64,000 nt of DNA from Sphagnum compactum (lineage: Eukaryota > Bryophyta > Sphagnopsida > Sphagnales): the NCBI GenBank assembly GCA_965153455.1, contig OZ234493.1, positions 17,226,213-17,290,212 of the forward strand, given 5' to 3'. Below the pieces are notes generated by a model. The model saw nothing but the letters and a program-made list of their open reading frames with translations. It ran no database searches and was not told where the DNA came from. Below, piece by piece: positions 58,750 through 64,000 of this stretch; the stretch's first letter is position 1, and the number at the start of each line of letters is the position of its first letter. The translations under genes and the position numbers were made by a program.

Positions 58750-59430
58750 TGAACCAAACTGTGGCAACCCCACTTGGGCCAAGTGTGGGGGTGAAGCCCA
58801 ACACTTGGAAAAAGTGAGGATTTGGAGTCCTCCGGGACTCCCGAATGTTCAGAGTTCGACAGCAAGGCCCAAAACACCTCGCATTTGGGTGTTCTTGGTG
58901 TCATTGGAAAGGTCTTGAAGCGTAGATATCGAGAATGCCTTCGCATTGGGCATTTGGACATCTGTCGCCCAAGTTATGGGCAAAAGAAGGGCCGGGAGTC
59001 AAAGTGGCAGTTTGACTCCTGACCACTAAAAGTCGGGAATCGACCTCTTCCCGAAGTCCGAATTGGGAGTGATACGTCGTTGGAAAGATCTCGACGAGGG
59101 CTACAAGTTTGGTTCAGACCTCGTCGCGATCCGATCTCGCAGTCGGGAGTTATGAGCTCCCAAAGTCCCGGGACTCCACCCGGGACGATTTCGGGACAAT
59201 TTCGGGACTCCATTTCGGGAGTCCCGGGAATTTGTGCCATTTGGATGTAGCCCCCACGGGGCGTCGCAGAGTATACTATAGGGAGTATGGTGGTGGCATA
59301 CTCCCGAGTCCGGGCCGTGGTGTGTCTTGTGGTTCGAAGTGCCCGTGGCTTGTCCCAACACCCAAGGGTGTCCCGGAATGTGAACTAACCATGTGGGTGG
59401 TTTGTTTTGATGCAGATTCATGCTTGATCT
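58750..59430. repeat. GC-rich self-similar block, possibly LTR-derived
   Basis: A GC-rich island in an AT-rich area with repeated GGGACTCC, TTTCGGGA and CCCGGGA words, forming small palindromes at about 59150-59235. Overlapping open frames of over 100 codons exist on both strands, without motifs. Composition and layout would fit part of a retrotransposon LTR or untranslated region, but I found no paired LTR, primer-binding site or polypurine tract. Confidence 0.35.
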
Positions 59431-59839
59431 ACTAAATCTTCTTCCTAGTCTTATCCCCGGGCTCCCAACTCGACCCTCTACCCCTTTCTAGAGTTGGAAG
59501 CCGGGAACGTGCCTTCAAGTCTCAACTTTCCGCAACTTGACTTTGTGAAACCCTATACATATGATCTGCGCACTACGCTCGCAGTGCGCGGGGCTGGGGG
59601 CTATTTGACCACCAAAAAGAGACTGTAGTGCGGGGCTGTTTGAACGTAGTGCGAGGCTGTATATGTTGACCTTTTTCACTTTTTGTTACTTTTTGTACTG
59701 CGCATAACTTTTATAAATTACTTTTTACTGCTGAAACAGGGGTAAGGTTTGTTACTTTTTGTTACTTTTTTACTGCTTGTAACTTTTAACAATTACTTTT
59801 TATTGGGCCAAGAGGGCCAGGGTTTGTATTTTATTCATT

Positions 59840-60400
59840 GTGGGACGGGGGGGGGGGGGGGGGGAAAGAGTGCACCTTGATTTTTTTCCTTCATTTTTTT
59901 GACTGTTGAGGGGGAGGGAGGGGGGGTGGAGGTTGATGTTTTTATTTTCCCCTTCATTGGAAATGTGGAAGGAGGAGGGGGGGAAAGGGGTTAATTTAAG
60001 GGCTCTGGAAATGTTTTTTTCATTGTGGAGAGGCTAGGGAGGGGAAGGGGGTAATGGTTTTTTACAAATTCATTATGGGATGGGGGAAAGGGTGCACCGG
60101 GGGAAAGGGTGCAGGTTGATTTTTTTTCTTTTTTTTTGACTGTTGAGGGGGAGGGGGGTGGAGGTTATATTTTTTTTTTTCCTTCATTTGACATGTGGAA
60201 GGAGGAAGGGAAAGGGATGATTTTTTTTTTTAATTTTGTTTTTTTCATTGTGGAGTGGCTAGGGGACAGGGGGGAACATGAAAGGGTTTTTTTTTTTAAT
60301 ATGTTGAAGGGGGATGGGAGGGAGTTTTTTTTTCTATGTTGAAAAGGGATGAGAGGGGGGTTTTCTTTTTACAAGTTCACAGGGGGGGGGGGGGGGTTAG
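59840..60400 (+). repeat. G-run-rich degenerate tandem repeat
   Basis: Units combine TTTTT..CATTGTGGA or GACTGTTGA with G-rich runs (GGGGGAGGG, GGGGTGGAGG) and GACATGTGGAAGGAGG. At least four such units occur. An inverted relative is at 22600-22870. Long G runs (59848-59866, 60381-60395) could form G-quadruplexes. Open frames here reflect composition only. Confidence 0.65.
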
Positions 60401-60649
60401 GGTTGGTTTAATTAATTAAATCTGAGCTAAAATAAAATAAACTTAATTAAGTAGGTAGTTGATTTTCATGTAATTGATCATAAAAATATAGTTATCCATA
60501 GATGAATGAAATGTGACCATGTCATATGAAACGTTTTTTTAAATGAATTTTTAAAAATATCTAAAATGAGTTGCACATGGGTAATGCCATGTCACGCGGA
60601 GCCCAAGTCGGGTATTGACCCCCGGAAAAAAAACACCAAAAAAAGTTCG

Positions 60650-60840
60650 GGCAGCAAGTAAATAAGTAATTGTTTTTGGGTTGAAAAATAAAGGGTTGTT
60701 TAGGGCAGATGACAAGAATTAAGCCCATTACTTAAGCAAGTTAATAAGTAATTGTTTTAGTTTTGAGTTGAAAATAAAGGGTTGTTTAGGGCAGATGACA
60801 AGAATTAAAAGATTACTTAAGCAAGTTAATAAGTATGGTC
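60650..60840. repeat. Tandem duplication, about 85-bp period
   Basis: The unit starting GCAAGTAAATAAGTAATTG and containing GGGTTGTTTAGGGCAGATGA is followed by a second copy and by the first 15 bases of a third (GCAAGTTAATAAGTA). Confidence 0.8.
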
Positions 60841-60879
60841 GTGATAAAGAATAATTTCTTTGGGCAGAAAAAAAATGAA

Positions 60880-61400
60880 TTTCAGCTTTGGGTTGGTAAA
60901 ATTTTGGAAAGGGGGGGGCAGATTATTAAAATAAGTGGACCCCGTCCAAAACAGTGGGCTGTTGGCCCCAAAAAAACTCATTTGGGCAGTGAATAAAATA
61001 CTTTTGAGCAATTCTTTAGGCAGAAAATTAAATACTTTGGAGGAAACCAAAAAATTGGGCAGCGAATAAAATCATTTTGAGCAGATATTGGGCAGAATTT
61101 ATTTTTCTTTCGAGCAATTATCGGGGCGGTGAATAATACACCGGTGAGCAAAAAATTTGGGCAGCGAATAATTTCCTTTTAGCAGAAATATGGGCAGAAA
61201 TAGAAATACTTTTGAGCTTTGGGGCCGGGGAAAAAAAAAGGTGGGGGCGGTTGTGGTAGGGGCAGATGAAAACAACACTAATCAAACACTTCTCAAGGCA
61301 TTTAAGATTTTTTTTGGAACATTGGGTTGTTGGCACTACAAGGCAGCGAGTAAAAAAGCACTTTTGAGCTTCGGCTAGGTTCAACTTGGGAAAATAAAAA
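60880..61400. repeat. Degenerate GGGCAGCGAATAA minisatellite
   Basis: A core resembling TTGGGCAGCGAATAAAATACTTTTGAGCA recurs about eight or more times with substitutions and spacing changes (near 60985, 61020, 61055, 61090, 61120, 61155, 61190 and 61340). It ends just before a CT-rich tract at 61480-61550. Confidence 0.7.
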
Positions 61401-61469
61401 TGGGCAAAAGGAGGGGTAGTAGGGGCAGATGTTGAAAATAAAAACATATTTTCGCGGGCAGGAGGTTGA

Positions 61470-63810
61470 CCCTAGAATCACGCTCTCTCTTCGTCCGTCG
61501 TCTCTTCCGTCGTGCTCAGTCGTCTCCTCTCTCTCTCTCTCTCTCTGTGAGAAGCAAAGAGACTTTTCGAGACAGAATTTGATCATTGTTTTTTTGGCTT
61601 TTCCCCTCTTTCTTTTTTGGCGGTTGTGGCGGACGTCGTTTTGTGTTGTGATCCGGTTCTTTGATTTTGTGGAGTTTTTGTTCTGGGTGTGAGGAGGAAG
61701 AGGAGGAGGAAATGGAAAGTTCAGAAACTGCAACATTGTTCTTGGGAGGAGTTTGTTTTTTTTGGCTTTTGATTTGAAGGTGCTGATGGACTCGCCACTA
61801 TCCTTTTTCCAATTCTTTGTCGTTTCTTGTGCCGGGCTGCGTGCATTCTTCTTCTTCCCCCAGACGGACTAGTGCTCGAGACCTGTTCACGGTCCAGGTC
61901 CGTAGAAAAAATCGATGACAAGGAATCGTTGACCCCCAACCGGCTCCTTAGTGCGTTGGGTCGGAAGTCTCCGAATCCGGAACGCAGACAGCTCTGGTCG
62001 TTCTTTTCAACCTCTGAGCCGCATCATCAGAATCCATTTGCATCGTGATTTGGGCCTCAGTACCTCAGGCCAAGTTCCAGAAGGTGTGCTAGGTGAGCTC
62101 AACCGAATTTCCAACTCCACAGCAGCTGAATCTGAATAGATCCTTTTGGGTGTTTTTGCAATCTTCCAGTGCAGCGCTTTCCACCACTCTCAGAGGGTTT
62201 AGGCTCAGCAAGTCCGAATTTTTGTTGAATCCTTCTTTTGGGTTGTGATCGATTTCTAAGAGTCTGTTGTTATTGTGGTCACAAAAAAAAGCTTTTATAA
62301 CATTCTGATCCATTTTTACATTTGCATCGTGATTTGGGCTTGCATTCGTCTTCTTATTTTTGTTGTTGCACTCACCAGGAAGCTAGTTAAAGAGTGTTTG
62401 ATTCGTGCATTCAGTCGGGGGGTTTGTTTTCACACTCCACTCCCCTACAATTTGTACAGGCAAAAAATTTGGTCAAGTTTTTTTGGACATCTTGCAAGCA
62501 GGAATTTAGCAATCAAGATGCTTCATTTAACACTAGGAATGTCTCTATTACAGAAACTTCAAGTCAATTTTCTCAATCAATCTTTTGTCTTCCTTTTTTC
62601 CAGCTCGGGATAAGTGCTTTATGGAATCGTACGTCTAGTCATTGCGGTAATTTGCGCCTTCTATCTCCCCTTTCGACTTTTTTCACCTGCTACAGGAGGA
62701 AGAAGGAGAAGAAGAAGAAGAAGCTGCACAAACAGGAACAAATACCTCAATATGCTAATCTTGGACCCACCTCAGGCTGTGGCAGATTCCGAAACTTTGG
62801 TCTGTCATTGCATTAGAGTAGAAGGCCACCACTCAATAGAGCCCTGGGTGAGCCTCCTCTCTGACCAGGACAAGCCTTGCCAGTAGTTGCCTGTCTGGTA
62901 TAGTGGCTTTCTCTTCCATGGCCATCACCAGGCCTTCATCGACACGGAACAGGATCACATAAGGATGAGGAAGACTAATTCTGGTGAGTATCCATAACTG
63001 CTTGAATAGGTATATGCATAATTTTTGAGCGAGAATATCTTGTTGCTCGGATTACTGGTAAACTATTGGATGGAAGGTCAGAACAATTTTGGGAAAATTG
63101 ACAATCCAAAAAACTTTTGGGACTCCTAAAAGCCCTTATTTTATTCAAGATACAGACAGCTATGAGGTCACCAGCTTGGTCACTGACATCATTCAGGTCG
63201 GTGCCCGGTAGTGTGATCTTCCGACCACCTGTCTTTGCAAATGTACCCCCACCACCCCTTTGCAAACCTGTCGGACTATTTCCTGGTAAGCATCCTAGAT
63301 ATATGGAGTTCCACACAACACCAACTATTTGCACCTGCAACCATACCCCTACCGCGAACCAAAATAATGTATTACCCATGGCTGGGATGGAGAGTATTCC
63401 AGAGAAAATCGTTGTGCTATCTTTGCGTCCATATATTGCAGTGGAAAGACAGTCCACCACCCTGGTACACAGTAGTTTATATCCCCGACCAGAGGATTGC
63501 TTCACCAGGGTCCCACTTACCGCACAGAGTTACGGTGATCTGGATCCAGAGGAGGAAACAATCGACCTGGCTCACAGTAGTAGGCTATCCTCGGGATGCA
63601 TAGAACACGAGCTCAAATCCCAGGACCACTACCAATGGGTCTCAGGCACTTTTCAAATTTTCCATTTCCTGCTCCCAGAAGCAAGTTCATTAACCCACAT
63701 TTGAAGGTTCACACGACCATTTTTGAAGCACAAAAAGTACTTCATGTCTCTGAAGAATGCTGAGAGAAAAAGGAATTTATATGAGCGCTCCATCATTACC
63801 TGAGATGGGT
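61470..63810 (+). other. Possible 5' region of a plus-strand gene, unresolved
   Basis: A CT/GA-rich stretch (61480-61550, with a CT run at about 61526-61547) is typical of plant leaders. Several plus-strand stretches downstream are coding-like: 61955-62140, 62690-62886 (with LDPPQAVADSETLVCHCIRV) and 63117-63704. I could not connect them in phase, and overlapping open frames of similar length occur on the minus strand (62975-63505). No domain is recognised. It may be a non-coding or decayed transcript unit. Confidence 0.25.
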
Positions 63811-63817
63811 TTAGGGT

Positions 63818-64000
63818 GAGCAAGCCGTGCCAGAACTGTGTCCTCGATTACTTCCAGGAGTTGCTTTTGCTGCAGCAAACAAGCACCGGCACATTGTCAG
63901 ATGTCATCGACCTTGACACCGCATACGGGAGCCGTGAAAACAGAAAGCGAAAGCACGGGAAGGCACATCACGAGCGCGACATACGCTTTAATTGTCGGCA
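63818..64000 (+). CDS. Possible exon running off the window end
   Basis: The frame from about 63818 stays open for about 60 codons to the end of the window. It reads QNCVLDYFQELLLLQQ, LSDVIDLDTAYGS and then a basic stretch, ENRKRKHGKAHHERD. The composition is plausible for a protein and the opposite strand is interrupted by stops. No domain is recognised. It may continue the unit starting near 61.5 kb. Confidence 0.3.

Noticed and set aside
59101-59435. Overlapping open frames of over 100 codons on both strands
   Set aside because: GC-rich self-similar block with few stop codons by composition. No motif, and both strands are open.
62975-63505. A 176-codon minus-strand frame
   Set aside because: It overlaps a 195-codon plus-strand frame, with no motif or splice support for either; listed only as an unresolved region.

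Overview
This looks like nuclear DNA of a land plant. Host genes are broken into short exons with GT-AG splice sites, long AT-rich gene-poor tracts separate them, and the recognisable families include plant ones: a DRD1/CLASSY-type SNF2 protein, a Dicer-like helicase exon, a plant-type nucleobase-ascorbate transporter and PRP40C. LINE and DNA-transposon relics are common. A TET/JBP-like 2-oxoglutarate oxygenase with a U1-type zinc finger leans toward a non-seed plant (bryophyte, lycophyte or fern), but I cannot name the species. Nothing suggests a bacterial, viral or organellar origin.

Layout. 1-14 kb: gene-poor, with duplicated repeats, an old foldback element (5045-5370), a non-autonomous pogo-like transposon (7058-8063, TA target site) and a MITE (12097-12480). 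14-22.5 kb: broken plus-strand exons, including the N-terminus of a secreted Ig-like-domain protein and a displaced exon of the same family, a perfect 21-bp hairpin, a 176-bp tandem array (18393-19761) and an inverted second copy of the MITE (20518-20914). 23-31.7 kb: one unrecognised minus-strand gene, then AT-rich DNA. 31.7-40.8 kb, all minus strand: a PRP40C relic with an in-frame stop, the front half of a nucleobase-ascorbate transporter, and a 2OG-Fe(II) oxygenase gene. 43-46 kb and 54-57.3 kb: related blocks of LINE debris and segmental repeats. 47.9-53.4 kb, minus strand: an apparently intact DRD1/CLASSY-like gene, with two near-identical copies of a Dicer-like helicase exon and a duplicated leader exon upstream. 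57-61.4 kb: C-rich, G-rich and degenerate tandem repeats. 61.4-64 kb: poorly resolved plus-strand transcription-like features.

How the genes relate. The most striking feature is a cluster of chromatin and RNA-silencing functions: a DRD1/CLASSY remodeller (RNA-directed DNA methylation), a Dicer helicase fragment that could splice in frame onto it, and a TET/JBP-like oxygenase (possible modified-base oxidation) about 7 kb away. Around them lie partial, intron-containing copies of unrelated host genes, as expected from gene-fragment capture or repeated segmental rearrangement. Exon joins were worked out by eye from splice signals and phase; no alignment or database search was run.
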